A stretch of 64,000 nucleotides of DNA from Croceivirga sp. (lineage in GTDB: Bacteria; Bacteroidota; Bacteroidia; Flavobacteriales; Flavobacteriaceae): positions 19,178 through 83,177 of the forward strand of contig JANQKR010000039.1 of the NCBI GenBank assembly GCA_028281025.1, written 5' to 3'. A program made the translations under genes and the position numbers. Below, piece by piece: positions 51,363 through 60,518 of the stretch. How positions within the stretch are numbered: the first letter of the stretch is position 1; each line of letters opens with the position of its first letter. The notes beneath the pieces were generated by a model, which ran no database searches, was not told the origin of the DNA, and saw nothing but the letters and a program-made list of their open reading frames with translations.

Positions 51363-52373
51363 ATGAAGAAGGTCAACATTGGTATTAATGGTTTTGGAAG
51401 GATTGGCAGGACCTTTTTCCGCCTTTTGGCAAATCATCCACAGATACAAGTAGTGGCCATTAATGACATTGCCGACGCCCATACGCTTTCGCATTTGCTG
51501 AAGTACGATAGCATCCATGGCATTTTTTCTTCGGAAATCAAGCCAGTGGGCAATTCCATATTGTTCCAGGGAAACCCTATCCCCGTGCTCAACGGTACCC
51601 AACCCAGGGAAATCCCCTGGTCCGATCATGATGTTGATATTGTTGTGGAAGCATCCGGGAAATTTAAAACGAGGGAGGAGTTGGAATTTCATCTCAAGAA
51701 CGGGGCAAAAAAGGTTATACTGTCCGTACCGCCTTTGGACGATTCCATAAAAATGATTGTATATGGCGTAAATGAGCACCTATTGGAATCTGAGGATTCC
51801 ATAATTTCCAATGCTTCATGTACCACCAACAATGCCGCACCCATGATCAAAGTGATCAAAGAGCTATGTGGTATTAATCAAGCATATATCACCACTGTAC
51901 ATTCGTACACCTCGGATCAGAGTTTACATGACCAACCGCATAAGGATTTACGCAGGGCCCGAGCGGCAAGTCAGTCCATAATACCCACCACCACCGGAGC
52001 GGCCAAGGCACTGACCAAAATATTTCCGGATTTGTCCAATGTAATAGGGGGTTGTGGTATTCGGGTTCCCGTTCCCAATGGTTCGTTGACAGACATTACT
52101 TTCAATGTTCAAAGGGAAATCTCAATTTCGGAAATCAACCATGCTTTTAGCCAAATTTCACAAAGTGACCTAAAAAACGTACTTTTCTATTGTGAAGAAC
52201 CCATAGTTTCCGTTGATATAAACAATAGTTGCTATTCTTGTACGTTTGATTCCCAGATGACTTCCGTAATTGGTAAAATGGTAAAAGTCATAGGATGGTA
52301 CGACAATGAAACTGGATACTGTTCAAGATTAATTGATATAATATCATTGCTTATAAGGAACAAATACGTTTAA
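51363..52373 (+). CDS. gap: Glyceraldehyde-3-phosphate dehydrogenase, type I
   Basis: The 336-residue enzyme oxidises glyceraldehyde 3-phosphate with NAD(P) and phosphate. It has GINGFGRIGR, the active-site Cys153 in SNASCTTNNAAP, the His of TVHSYTSDQ, and WYDNETGYCSR at the end. Asp in VAINDIAD after strand two favours NAD. It may be one of two or more gap genes in the genome. The stop codon TAA shares its last base with the ATG of the next gene, a hybrid sensor kinase, so the two are coupled. Confidence 0.96.
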   Translation: MKKVNIGINGFGRIGRTFFRLLANHPQIQVVAINDIADAHTLSHLLKYDSIHGIFSSEIKPVGNSILFQGNPIPVLNGTQPREIPWSDHDVDIVVEASGKFKTREELEFHLKNGAKKVILSVPPLDDSIKMIVYGVNEHLLESEDSIISNASCTTNNAAPMIKVIKELCGINQAYITTVHSYTSDQSLHDQPHKDLRRARAASQSIIPTTTGAAKALTKIFPDLSNVIGGCGIRVPVPNGSLTDITFNVQREISISEINHAFSQISQSDLKNVLFYCEEPIVSVDINNSCYSCTFDSQMTSVIGKMVKVIGWYDNETGYCSRLIDIISLLIRNKYV

Positions 52374-54592
52374 TGTTGAAGCATTTTCACAAGACCAGTG
52401 TTATCTCTGTGTATGTTTTCGTAGTGCTTTTGTCCGCACCTTGGATAATGGCACAGGATAGTATTGGTTCTAAGGACTCCTTGGAACACTATTATGGGCA
52501 AGCATTGACATTTAGGCATCAGAACAAGATTTCCATGGCCATGGAGGCTTTGGACAAAGCGGCAAAGCTATCTGAAGAAAAGGAGGACATTAAAGCCCTG
52601 TTGGACACTTTCCACAAAATGGCACTTCTTTACTTGGAATTGGACAATAGGGAAACCACCATTTTTTATTGGGACCGGGCAGGAGTTTTATTAAAGGATA
52701 TCGAATATCCATATGGCGAAGCAGTCCATAAGTTTATTGATGGTACACTCTTATATCGCTCCGGAAACAACTTCCAGGCATTGAGCCTTCTGGACGAAGC
52801 CAAAAAATTGACCAATGACAAGAATCTTCTCAACAATATGCTTCTTGCCGAAGCCAATATCTTTTTGAATATTGAAAAATTCGACAACGCCTCTACCAAC
52901 TATTATGCGCTTTTGGTCAACTCGGATGAATTTGAAAGGGCATATCTGGCCACTTTGGCGAATTTAGGTCTCGCTACCATGTATGACAAACAGGGCAAAT
53001 ATGACGACAGTGCCAAACATGCCGAATCTGCCCTGCAATTGGCCCAACAGAACAGTTTCTTTCGAGAGGTTTTAACGGCCAATGATTTTCTTGCCCGGAC
53101 TTATGAAAAAATTGGAGATTATGAAAAATCCCTGGGCTACAACAAAAACCTAACTCAGATCAAGGATTCCCTCTTCGGTATCGAAAAGGTAAAGTTGGAA
53201 GCAAAAACGGCCAATAAAATAAGGTTCGATCAACAATCCAAGACCATAGGCGACCTACAGGCAAAAAATGAGGAACTCAGTGCTTCGGCCAACCGTTCGG
53301 AAATCACGGCAATCCTGACATCTGCGTTTTTGACCATTATTTCCATTTTGGCAGTTTCCCTGTATAGAAACAATCAAATAAAACTCAAGACCAATGACCT
53401 CCTCCAAACCAAAAATACGGAGTTGGAGCAGGCCAGGGATGCAGCAGTATCCGCCATGGAAGCCAAAAGTAACTTTCTCTCCACCGTTACCCACGAGTTG
53501 AGAACACCACTTTACGCAGTGACCGGCCTAACCCATCTTTTGTTGGATGAAAACCCCGCAGAACATCAAAAAGAGCACTTAAAATCCCTTAAGTTCTCCG
53601 GAGACTACCTGCTGAATTTCATCAACGACATACTGCAGATCAACAAAATCGATGCTGATAAACTGGAACCTTTGAATATTGAATTCAAACTTAAAAAAGT
53701 ACTTACCGACGTTATTGACTCTTTACAGCAAAATGCCAAGGAAAATGATATTAAGGTAGTGCTGGATTATGACAATAATATCCCTTTAAACCTTTTGGGC
53801 GACCCCTTAAAGATTTCCCAGGTTTTTATGAATCTGGTCGGCAATGCACTAAAATTTACCAAAGGGGGGCAAGTGAGCGTCCTGGCAAGATTAAAGGACA
53901 GAAGTGAGGACAATGCCACAATACATTTTGAAGTTTCCGATAACGGAATAGGCATATCCGAACAGCAGCAGAAAAACATTTTTGACAGTTTTGAACAGGG
54001 CTCCATACAAATAAATCGCGAATATGGGGGCACTGGTCTAGGGCTGACCATCGTAAAAAGTCTTTTGGGACTCTTTAACAGTAGCATTCACTTAAAAAGT
54101 AAACTTGGCGAAGGAAGCACGTTTTATTTTGAATTGGATCTGAAAGTGGACGAGACCGCTTCCCTGGATGAGATTCCTTTTGAACTGACCGTTGAGGATT
54201 TTGAGTTTGAAGGATTACATATATTGGTTGTTGAGGACAACAAAATAAACCAGGTCATTACCAAGAAGATGTTGGCAAAAAAAGGAATTAGCTGTGATAT
54301 TGCCAACAATGGCAACGAAGCCATTGATGCCGCCAAGAACAACGAATATGCCTGTATCTTAATGGATATCCACATGCCGGGAATAAGTGGTACCGAGGCT
54401 ACCGTTCAAATCAGGAAATTCAATCCGGATATTCCAATTATTGCGCTTACTGCAATTTCCATGGAAGACAGTTTGGACGAATTTTATGCTGCAGGTTGTA
54501 ACGCTGTGGTGACCAAACCTTTTAAACCGGAAGTCTTCTATCAAAAAATAGGTGAAAACGTTTTTAAAACCAATCTTAGCGATAAAGTGTAA
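52373..54592 (+). CDS. TPR hybrid sensor histidine kinase
   Basis: The 739-residue protein has a signal sequence, a periplasmic TPR-like region (~30-280), a membrane helix (~305-325, TAILTSAFLTIISILAVSLY), HisKA with VTHELRTPLYAVTGL (His374), HATPase_c (MNLVGNALKFTKGG, VSDNGIGISEQQQ, GGTGLGLTIVKSLL) and a receiver domain at ~610-730 with Asp665 in CILMDIHMPGISG. This is the periplasmic-TPR layout of Bacteroidota hybrid kinases. The output partner is unknown. It is coupled to gap by a one-base TAATG overlap and converges on lpxK with a 17-base overlap. Confidence 0.93.
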   Translation: MLKHFHKTSVISVYVFVVLLSAPWIMAQDSIGSKDSLEHYYGQALTFRHQNKISMAMEALDKAAKLSEEKEDIKALLDTFHKMALLYLELDNRETTIFYWDRAGVLLKDIEYPYGEAVHKFIDGTLLYRSGNNFQALSLLDEAKKLTNDKNLLNNMLLAEANIFLNIEKFDNASTNYYALLVNSDEFERAYLATLANLGLATMYDKQGKYDDSAKHAESALQLAQQNSFFREVLTANDFLARTYEKIGDYEKSLGYNKNLTQIKDSLFGIEKVKLEAKTANKIRFDQQSKTIGDLQAKNEELSASANRSEITAILTSAFLTIISILAVSLYRNNQIKLKTNDLLQTKNTELEQARDAAVSAMEAKSNFLSTVTHELRTPLYAVTGLTHLLLDENPAEHQKEHLKSLKFSGDYLLNFINDILQINKIDADKLEPLNIEFKLKKVLTDVIDSLQQNAKENDIKVVLDYDNNIPLNLLGDPLKISQVFMNLVGNALKFTKGGQVSVLARLKDRSEDNATIHFEVSDNGIGISEQQQKNIFDSFEQGSIQINREYGGTGLGLTIVKSLLGLFNSSIHLKSKLGEGSTFYFELDLKVDETASLDEIPFELTVEDFEFEGLHILVVEDNKINQVITKKMLAKKGISCDIANNGNEAIDAAKNNEYACILMDIHMPGISGTEATVQIRKFNPDIPIIALTAISMEDSLDEFYAAGCNAVVTKPFKPEVFYQKIGENVFKTNLSDKV

Positions 54593-55583
54593 GCTCGGAA
54601 TCTATGAGTTGCATGAGCCTTTTTTCCCCTTGGTCAAGGAAATGATGTTCAATCCTAACAAAATATAGGTTTTCCATTTTTCCCTCCAATCTCGTATAGT
54701 CCTTTTCCGTGGTAACGATCAAACCCTTCTTGGACAACCTATCAATTTCCAAAGAACTAAAAGAATGGTGGTCACTAAATTCTAGATGTTCAAACACCAG
54801 ATCGTTTTCCTTGAGGTGATTTACCAAAGGGGCTGGAGTTGCGATTCCGGTCACCAAAGTGAATTCCATATCCTTTAGATCACTAAGCTTAATACTTGAT
54901 TCCTTGCCATAAAGTACAGGATCGTACTGTAGCGTAGCGAACAATATGGTTTGGTTTTTCCGCTTTTGCAATCGCGTTGCAAACCAGTCCATCTCTTTTT
55001 TATCCAAAACATGGGGACATTTTGTCACAATGATCACGTCTGCCCTACCCGCTGCATATTTTGAATCCCTAAGACTTCCCGTTGGCAAATACCAATCCTT
55101 GAATATTGGGTTGGCATATGTGGTCAAGAGGATGGAAAAAGTGGGGGTGACCCTACGGTGCTGAAAAGCATCATCCAAAAGAACCAAATCCGGTTTTATA
55201 AGCTTTTCCAAAGATGCCATTCCTTTGCCCCTATTCCCATCAACCGCAACCGTTACATTAGGGAACTTTTTGTGTATTTGAAGAGGTTCGTCACCGATTG
55301 ATTCAACCGTTGAATCCGCATCGGCCATTTGGAACCCTTTTGATTTTCGTTTGTACCCCCTACTCAGGACCGCCAACCTTTTTGTATCCTGCAACCTGGA
55401 AATCAAAAATTCGATCATCGGGGTCTTTCCCGTGCCACCAACGCTTAGGTTCCCCACACACAACGTTGGGGTGCCAAATGATCGGGAGTTGAAGAAGTGG
55501 ACATCATAAAGCCAATTTCTAACACGGACCACACTGCCATAAATGAGTGAAATAGGCCAAGCCATTTTGCGCAAAAACCACAT
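54576..55583 (-). CDS. lpxK: Tetraacyldisaccharide 4'-kinase
   Basis: The 335-residue inner-membrane enzyme phosphorylates the lipid A precursor at the 4' position. The Walker A motif is SVGGTGKTPMIEFL in VGNLSVGGTGKTP. LSRGYKRKSKGF, GDEPLQIHKKFP and LLDDAFQHRRV (the DDxFQH motif) are LpxK blocks. It shows the cell is Gram-negative with lipid A. It lies opposite the Nif3-like gene, with a 45-base gap. Confidence 0.95.
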   Translation of the reverse strand: MWFLRKMAWPISLIYGSVVRVRNWLYDVHFFNSRSFGTPTLCVGNLSVGGTGKTPMIEFLISRLQDTKRLAVLSRGYKRKSKGFQMADADSTVESIGDEPLQIHKKFPNVTVAVDGNRGKGMASLEKLIKPDLVLLDDAFQHRRVTPTFSILLTTYANPIFKDWYLPTGSLRDSKYAAGRADVIIVTKCPHVLDKKEMDWFATRLQKRKNQTILFATLQYDPVLYGKESSIKLSDLKDMEFTLVTGIATPAPLVNHLKENDLVFEHLEFSDHHSFSSLEIDRLSKKGLIVTTEKDYTRLEGKMENLYFVRIEHHFLDQGEKRLMQLIDSELTLYR

Positions 55584-55628
55584 CCAGCGAAAATATAATA
55601 TTTTATCTTAGGACATTAAAACAGATAT

Positions 55629-56723
55629 ATGACAGTAGCAGAGGTGGGAAAGCTGTTGGACACATTGGCTCCCTTACATTATGCGGAGGATTTTGACAAT
55701 GTTGGGTTATTGGTAGGAAATCCGGATTCGAAAATTACGGGGATTTTAGTGGCTTTGGACACCTTGGAAGAAGTAATTGATGAGGCCCTACAGAACAATT
55801 GCAACCTCGTGGTCAGTTTTCACCCCATTATCTTTGGTGGTTTAAAAAAGCTGGTGGGCAAAACCTATGTGGAACGGGTTGTCATAAAGGCCATAACCCA
55901 CAATATAGCTATTTTCAGCCCCCATACCGCATTGGATAACAGTATCCTGGGCGTCAATCATAAAATATGTGAGGTTTTGGGCATTCAAAGCCCAAAAATC
56001 CTCATGCCCAAAAAAGGGACCATAAAAAAATTGACCACTTATGTACCCAAGGATGCCGCGCCTACCCTAAGAAATGCGCTTTTTGCAGCTGGCGCCGGCA
56101 ACATCGGAAATTATAGCAATTGTAGCTTTAGCACCGAAGGAATTGGGAGTTTCAACCCCGGGGCACATAGTAATCCCACAATTGGCAGTAAAGGGAATAC
56201 CCATTTTGAGGAAGAAATACAGGTAAACATCACTTTTGAATCCGCTATGGAACAAAATGTATTGGATGCCCTCTTTAAAAATCACCCTTACGAAGAAGTG
56301 GCCTATGAAGTTTCAACCTTGGATAATAGCAATCAGAATATCGGTATGGGAATGATAGGCTCTTTACAGAAACCCATGGAGGAAGAGGACTTTTTACGAT
56401 CCGTAAAGGCAAAAATGGGCACACCCGTAGTGAAACATAGTAAGTTACTGGGTAAAAAGATAAAAAAGGTGGCCGTCTTGGGAGGTAGTGGAGCGTTTGC
56501 CATAAAAGCGGCCAAAAACGCTGGCGCCGATATGTACATTACTTCGGACATAAAATACCATCAATTTTTTGAAGCAGAAGACCAATTGGTCATTGCCGAT
56601 ATTGGACACTTTGAAACAGAGCAGTTTACAAAAAATCTTTTGGTCGATTTTCTTAAGGAAAAAATTCCTAATTTTGCCGTCACTTTATCGGAAAGTATTA
56701 CTAATCCCATCAAGTATTTTTAA
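55629..56723 (+). CDS. Nif3-like dinuclear metal-centre protein
   Basis: The 364-residue protein belongs to the NIF3/YbgI/DUF34 family. AEDFDNVGLLVG, VVSFHPIIFGGLK, FSPHTALDN and the C-terminal HFETEQ carry the metal-binding His, Asp and Glu residues. It has the inserted ~100-residue CutA-like domain found in the longer members. The family forms a toroidal hexamer; its reaction is unsettled, with proposals such as GTP cyclohydrolase-like and metal handling. It precedes the coiled-coil gene by three bases. Confidence 0.94.
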   Translation: MTVAEVGKLLDTLAPLHYAEDFDNVGLLVGNPDSKITGILVALDTLEEVIDEALQNNCNLVVSFHPIIFGGLKKLVGKTYVERVVIKAITHNIAIFSPHTALDNSILGVNHKICEVLGIQSPKILMPKKGTIKKLTTYVPKDAAPTLRNALFAAGAGNIGNYSNCSFSTEGIGSFNPGAHSNPTIGSKGNTHFEEEIQVNITFESAMEQNVLDALFKNHPYEEVAYEVSTLDNSNQNIGMGMIGSLQKPMEEEDFLRSVKAKMGTPVVKHSKLLGKKIKKVAVLGGSGAFAIKAAKNAGADMYITSDIKYHQFFEAEDQLVIADIGHFETEQFTKNLLVDFLKEKIPNFAVTLSESITNPIKYF

Positions 56724-56726
56724 TTT

Positions 56727-57509
56727 ATGGCTACAAAGAAAGAAATAACCGTGGAAGAAAAATTAAGGGCGTTGTATGACCTTCAATTAATAGATTCCAG
56801 GGTTGACGAGATACGAAATGTAAGGGGTGAACTTCCCTTGGAAGTTGAGGATTTGGAAGACGAAGTATTGGGACTTAAGACCCGTATAGATAAGTTAAAG
56901 TCAGATGTAGAGACCATAAACTTTGAAATCACTGCCAAAAAGAACCTTATAGAGGAATCCAAGGCGTTGATCAAAAAATACAACGAGCAGCAAAAAAATG
57001 TCCGTAACAGCAGGGAATTCAATTCCTTGAGCAAAGAGGTTGAGTTTCAGGAATTGGAAATCCAACTGGCGGAAAAACACATAAAAGAGTTCAAAGGACA
57101 AATAGAGCAGAAAAAAGAGGTGATTTCCCAAACCAAGGTAAACCTTACGGAAAGGGAAACGCACCTAAAGCACAAAAAAGGGGAGTTGGACGCCATTATG
57201 TCCGAAACGGAAAAGGAAGAGTCCGCCCTATTGAAAAAATCTGAGGAATTCGAGGAAAAAATTGAGGACAGATTGGTGAAGGCCTATAAGAGAATACGAA
57301 GCAGTGTTAAAAACGGTTTGGCCGTAGTACCCGTGGAAAGGGGAGCTTCCGGTGGTTCGTTCTTTACCATTCCCCCACAAGTCCAGGTTGAAATTGCTTC
57401 CCGAAAAAAAATCATCACGGATGAACACAGTGGTAGAATCCTGGTGGATCCCACCCTTGCAGAGGAAGAGTCTGAAAAAATGCAGAAAATTTTTTCGTCA
57501 ATTAGCTAA
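56727..57509 (+). CDS. Coiled-coil protein of the CdsZ/zf-RING_7 type without zinc-binding cysteines
   Basis: The 260-residue protein is mostly a long coiled-coil hairpin (residues ~10-190), then a C-terminal fold that in relatives is a CxxC...CxxC zinc ribbon. Here the ligand places read RGASGGSFFTIPP and DEHSGRILVDPT, with no Cys at all in the domain, so zinc binding is lost while the surrounding GGSFFTIPPQ and GRILVDP sequence is kept. It lies three bases after the Nif3-like gene and both are very likely one transcript ended by the hairpin at 57538. Function unknown. Confidence 0.88.
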   Translation: MATKKEITVEEKLRALYDLQLIDSRVDEIRNVRGELPLEVEDLEDEVLGLKTRIDKLKSDVETINFEITAKKNLIEESKALIKKYNEQQKNVRNSREFNSLSKEVEFQELEIQLAEKHIKEFKGQIEQKKEVISQTKVNLTERETHLKHKKGELDAIMSETEKEESALLKKSEEFEEKIEDRLVKAYKRIRSSVKNGLAVVPVERGASGGSFFTIPPQVQVEIASRKKIITDEHSGRILVDPTLAEEESEKMQKIFSSIS

Positions 57510-57537
57510 AGACAACTGAACTCATTTAAATAATTCC

Positions 57538-57567
57538 AAGCCATCAGTATTCTGATGGCTTTTTTTA
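57538..57567 (+). terminator. Intrinsic terminator before the DUF4174 gene
   Basis: AAGCCATCAG and CTGATGGCTT form a perfect stem with a TATT loop, followed by eight T. It ends the Nif3-like/coiled-coil operon. The next ATG, at 57580, begins only 13 bases later on the same strand. Confidence 0.9.
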
Positions 57568-57579
57568 TATCTTCCTTGG

Positions 57580-57972
57580 ATGAAATACCTATGGGTTTTT
57601 GGGTTTTTGTCCATTGGGCTCCTCCAAGCCCAAAATCTGGATAAGTACCTTTGGAAAAACAGGGTTATCCTTCTTTTTGAAAGTAATCGGTATAAATCAG
57701 GTTACCAAGAACAATTGGAGGTATTACAATTGGTGTCCGAGGAATTGTTGGAACGCGATATTGTTACACTTACCCCTAAAAATGGGGAAAAGCCCCTGTT
57801 TTTGGAAAACCTGGGTTTGGAAAATGACTTTTATGGACTTGTACTGCTCGGAAAGGACGGAGGAATAAAACTCAAGGAAGAATTTGTGGTAAAACCCCAA
57901 ATTATATTCCGCTTGATTGATGCCATGCCCATGCGCAGGGCGGAAATGCGAAAAAAGAATAGGCCCAATTAA
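57580..57972 (+). CDS. DUF4174-family secreted protein
   Basis: The 130-residue protein has a short signal peptide (YLWVFGFLSIGLLQAQ) and a DUF4174 domain: NRVILLFESNRYKSGYQEQL at the start, LGKDGGIKLKEEFVV in the middle and LIDAMPMRRAEMRK at the end. The fold resembles thioredoxin but lacks the CxxC. Function unknown. It follows a strong terminator with only 13 bases between, and its end overlaps the convergent kmo gene by four bases. Confidence 0.85.
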   Translation: MKYLWVFGFLSIGLLQAQNLDKYLWKNRVILLFESNRYKSGYQEQLEVLQLVSEELLERDIVTLTPKNGEKPLFLENLGLENDFYGLVLLGKDGGIKLKEEFVVKPQIIFRLIDAMPMRRAEMRKKNRPN

Positions 57973-59312
57973 TATCCCAATAGCTGCAACATGCGTTGTT
58001 CCACCTGATCGGAATCCCATATTTTTTGAATGCTGGGCATTTGCATTATCTCCTGCATTATGTGCTCTTGGTAATCCCCAATGGCCAAAGCCTCCGTATA
58101 TGGTCTATCCGAAAAAGTAACCCTACTATAAACAGGAATCCATTTATCCGGGTGTTTTTGGGCAAAGCGCTTTTCAATCTTTTTTTGAAGCATAAAGTTC
58201 AAATCTGCAGTCTTACTGCTCATTTCAACAAAGTTGCGATAACTTAACTCTGCAATGGCATCCGCATTGGGTTTGCGCTCGTTTTGGTAGCGTTCAAAAA
58301 TCGTTTGCCAATCATCTCCCAATTCCTCCATTAAATGGTTCAAAACACTGATATCTTCAAAACCTGCATTCATTCCCTGACCGTAAAATGGCACCACGGC
58401 ATGGGCCGCATCACCAACCAAAGCAACTTTGTCCCAATAGGTCCATGGGTAGCATTTCATCGTAACCATGGCACTGGTAGGGTTCTTCATGAAACTTTTG
58501 GTCAAACCCTCAATTTCCTTCCGCACGTTGGGGAAGTACTTTTTAAAAAAAGCTTTTGCCTCACCTTTGGAAGTGATATTTTCAAAAGAAACCTCGCCTT
58601 CAAACGGCAGAAACAGTGTACAGGTAAAACTCCCATCAATATTGGGCATGGCAATAAGCATAAATTTACCTCGGGGCCATATATGAAAGGAGTTTTTATC
58701 CAACCTATGGGAGCCATCTTCATTTGGCGGAATGGTCAATTCCTTGTAACCGACATCGATAAAATCCTGGGAATAATCAAATCGACTCCGCCGTTGCATC
58801 TTATGCCTGATCCTTGAAAAGGCACCATCACAACCGAAAACGATATCAAACTTGTATTCCTTCCACTTACTTTTCTCGGATTTACCGGTATAAATCTTGG
58901 CTTCCGGAAGTTCAATGTCCCATACTTTTTCATTAAATCGGAAATCCACTCCAAATCCTTCGGCCAAATCGATCATTTTTCGGTTAAGCCTACCTCTAGA
59001 AATGGACCAAATGGCCTCATTCTCCTTACCATATTTTTGAAAGTATAACGGCGAATCATTAACATGTAGCGCCCTCTGATATAGCGGAATCGCAATCTTC
59101 TTCACCTCTTCTTCCAGACCTATTTCCGCCAACGCCTTCCAACCTCTATTGCTCATGGCCAAATTTATGGAACGACCCGAAAACTGAACTGTTCTAATGT
59201 CCGGCCTTCTGTCAAATATGGTGACCTTATGGCCATGCTTTTTAAGGTAGATGGACAATAGGGAACCAACCAATCCTGAACCAATTATTGCTATGTTTTT
59301 GGGTGTCTGCAT
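57969..59312 (-). CDS. kmo: Kynurenine 3-monooxygenase
   Basis: The 447-residue FAD protein hydroxylates kynurenine in aerobic tryptophan breakdown. It has the dinucleotide motif IIGSGLVGSLLSIYLKKHG, the group-A hydroxylase GDAAHAVVPFYGQGMNAG and the KMO-type SINLAMSNRGWKAL, which separates it from salicylate-type hydroxylases. LNRKMIDLAE is a further family block. No other kynurenine-pathway genes are in the window. A C-terminal helix region is present but is not clearly a membrane anchor. Confidence 0.93.
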   Translation of the reverse strand: MQTPKNIAIIGSGLVGSLLSIYLKKHGHKVTIFDRRPDIRTVQFSGRSINLAMSNRGWKALAEIGLEEEVKKIAIPLYQRALHVNDSPLYFQKYGKENEAIWSISRGRLNRKMIDLAEGFGVDFRFNEKVWDIELPEAKIYTGKSEKSKWKEYKFDIVFGCDGAFSRIRHKMQRRSRFDYSQDFIDVGYKELTIPPNEDGSHRLDKNSFHIWPRGKFMLIAMPNIDGSFTCTLFLPFEGEVSFENITSKGEAKAFFKKYFPNVRKEIEGLTKSFMKNPTSAMVTMKCYPWTYWDKVALVGDAAHAVVPFYGQGMNAGFEDISVLNHLMEELGDDWQTIFERYQNERKPNADAIAELSYRNFVEMSSKTADLNFMLQKKIEKRFAQKHPDKWIPVYSRVTFSDRPYTEALAIGDYQEHIMQEIMQMPSIQKIWDSDQVEQRMLQLLGY

Positions 59313-59516
59313 GCTAGAATCGGATAATTAAATTGCAAATGGTTAACACCCTAAATGTAATAACATTTTGAAGACATTGAAGATTATCAGGAATCAACCC
59401 TTTTTGGGAACTGGTCAAGAAAAAAGTGGTTTTACAAATATTTAACCTTTTTAAGACATCTTAATGGGCCGGAATTGACGTAAATAAGTTATCATATCGC
59501 GAAAGCGTCCATATAT

Positions 59517-59550
59517 AAAAAGTCCTTCACCCCACTAGCGAAGGACTTTT
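59517..59550 (-). terminator. Terminator after clpP
   Basis: AAAAGTCCTTC and GAAGGACTTTT form a perfect 11-base stem around an 11-base loop, about 20 bases after the clpP stop. The A/T ends would serve either direction. Confidence 0.85.
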
Positions 59551-59570
59551 CCTTTTTATCTTGTGATGAA

Positions 59571-60119
59571 CTACTCCAGAATACCGTCCACAATTCCATA
59601 ATCAACGGACTCCTTGGCATCCATCCAATAATCACGATCAAAATCCTTCATGACCTTTTCGAAGTCCTGACCACAATTATCAGCAAGGATTTTTGCTCCA
59701 ATTTCCTTGGTTTTAATAATTTCCTTGGCTTGTATTTCAATATTGGACGCTTGCCCCTGGGCTCCTCCACTAGGTTGGTGGATCATTACTTTGGCATGGG
59801 GCTGGATGAACCGTCTTCCCTTTTCCCCCACCGAAAGTAATATGGATCCCATTGAAGCTGCCAAACCCGAGCAAATGGTGGATACCGGACTTTTGATCTG
59901 CTTTATGGTGTCGTATATGGCAAAGCCCGAGGTAACGTAGCCTCCAGGACTGTTAATGATCAATTGAATTTCTTTTGTATTTTGAAGGTCCAAATATAAC
60001 AATCTATCAATCACATGCTTAGCAGAATCATCATTTACCATTCCCCATAAAAACACCTTCCTTTCCTCTAATAGTTTTTCCTGAATCTGTTCCTGTACTT
60101 TTCCTTTTTTAGAACTCAT
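59571..60119 (-). CDS. clpP: ATP-dependent Clp protease proteolytic subunit (solitary)
   Basis: The 182-residue serine peptidase has the full ClpP triad: Ser89 in SGLAASMGS, His114 in VMIHQPSGG and Asp163 in DFDRDYWM. INSPGGYVTSGFAIYDTI is the family's oxyanion/handle region. Length is a little below the usual ~190-220, and the N-terminus lacks a clear propeptide. No clpX, clpA or tig is adjacent, so this may be a second ClpP rather than the one paired with clpX; the kmo gene and a giant surface protein are its neighbours. Confidence 0.92.
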   Translation of the reverse strand: MSSKKGKVQEQIQEKLLEERKVFLWGMVNDDSAKHVIDRLLYLDLQNTKEIQLIINSPGGYVTSGFAIYDTIKQIKSPVSTICSGLAASMGSILLSVGEKGRRFIQPHAKVMIHQPSGGAQGQASNIEIQAKEIIKTKEIGAKILADNCGQDFEKVMKDFDRDYWMDAKESVDYGIVDGILE

Positions 60120-60518
60120 TTATATTGAATTTTCGAAGCATAAAAATAACCATTTTCCGTATGGCTTGAATCAAAAAAACCCGTCTCCCAATTCAAAACC
60201 TTTTCCTACAATTCCTACAATTGCGAAATATTTGCCCGATCACCAACAAAACTTCCTGTTTTACAACAATTTACAAACATCGATAAAAGATGTTCGTTTA
60301 TCTGTATGACAACTTTTAATCGATTAAAACAACACTAACAACGTAAAACTTTAAGGTCAGAATGGATTAAGGGTACTTTTGTAGGACAATTGAACCCAAA
60401 TCAATTCAAAATCGTGATTCCCAAGCTTGACCTATTGCCGCAATCTGTTTCACAATTCTTTTTTTAGTCGCGCTACAGTTCAAGTCTTTAGGGATTAAGG
60501 TTTTACAAAACTTAACCT
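60120..60518. other. Divergent intergenic region, 399 bases
   Basis: The region separates clpP from the giant surface protein. Apart from the box at 60374-60381, I see no open frame, RNA gene, repeat or strong hairpin. The stretch is AT-rich, as expected for two facing promoters, and leaves a ~140-base leader before the surface-protein gene. Confidence 0.6.
60374..60381 (+). promoter_or_regulatory. Candidate -7 box of the giant surface protein gene
   Basis: TACTTTTG is an exact TAnnTTTG match. No TTG stands at the -33 position (TTTAA only), so the support is partial. Use of this box would give a leader of about 130 bases. Confidence 0.4.
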
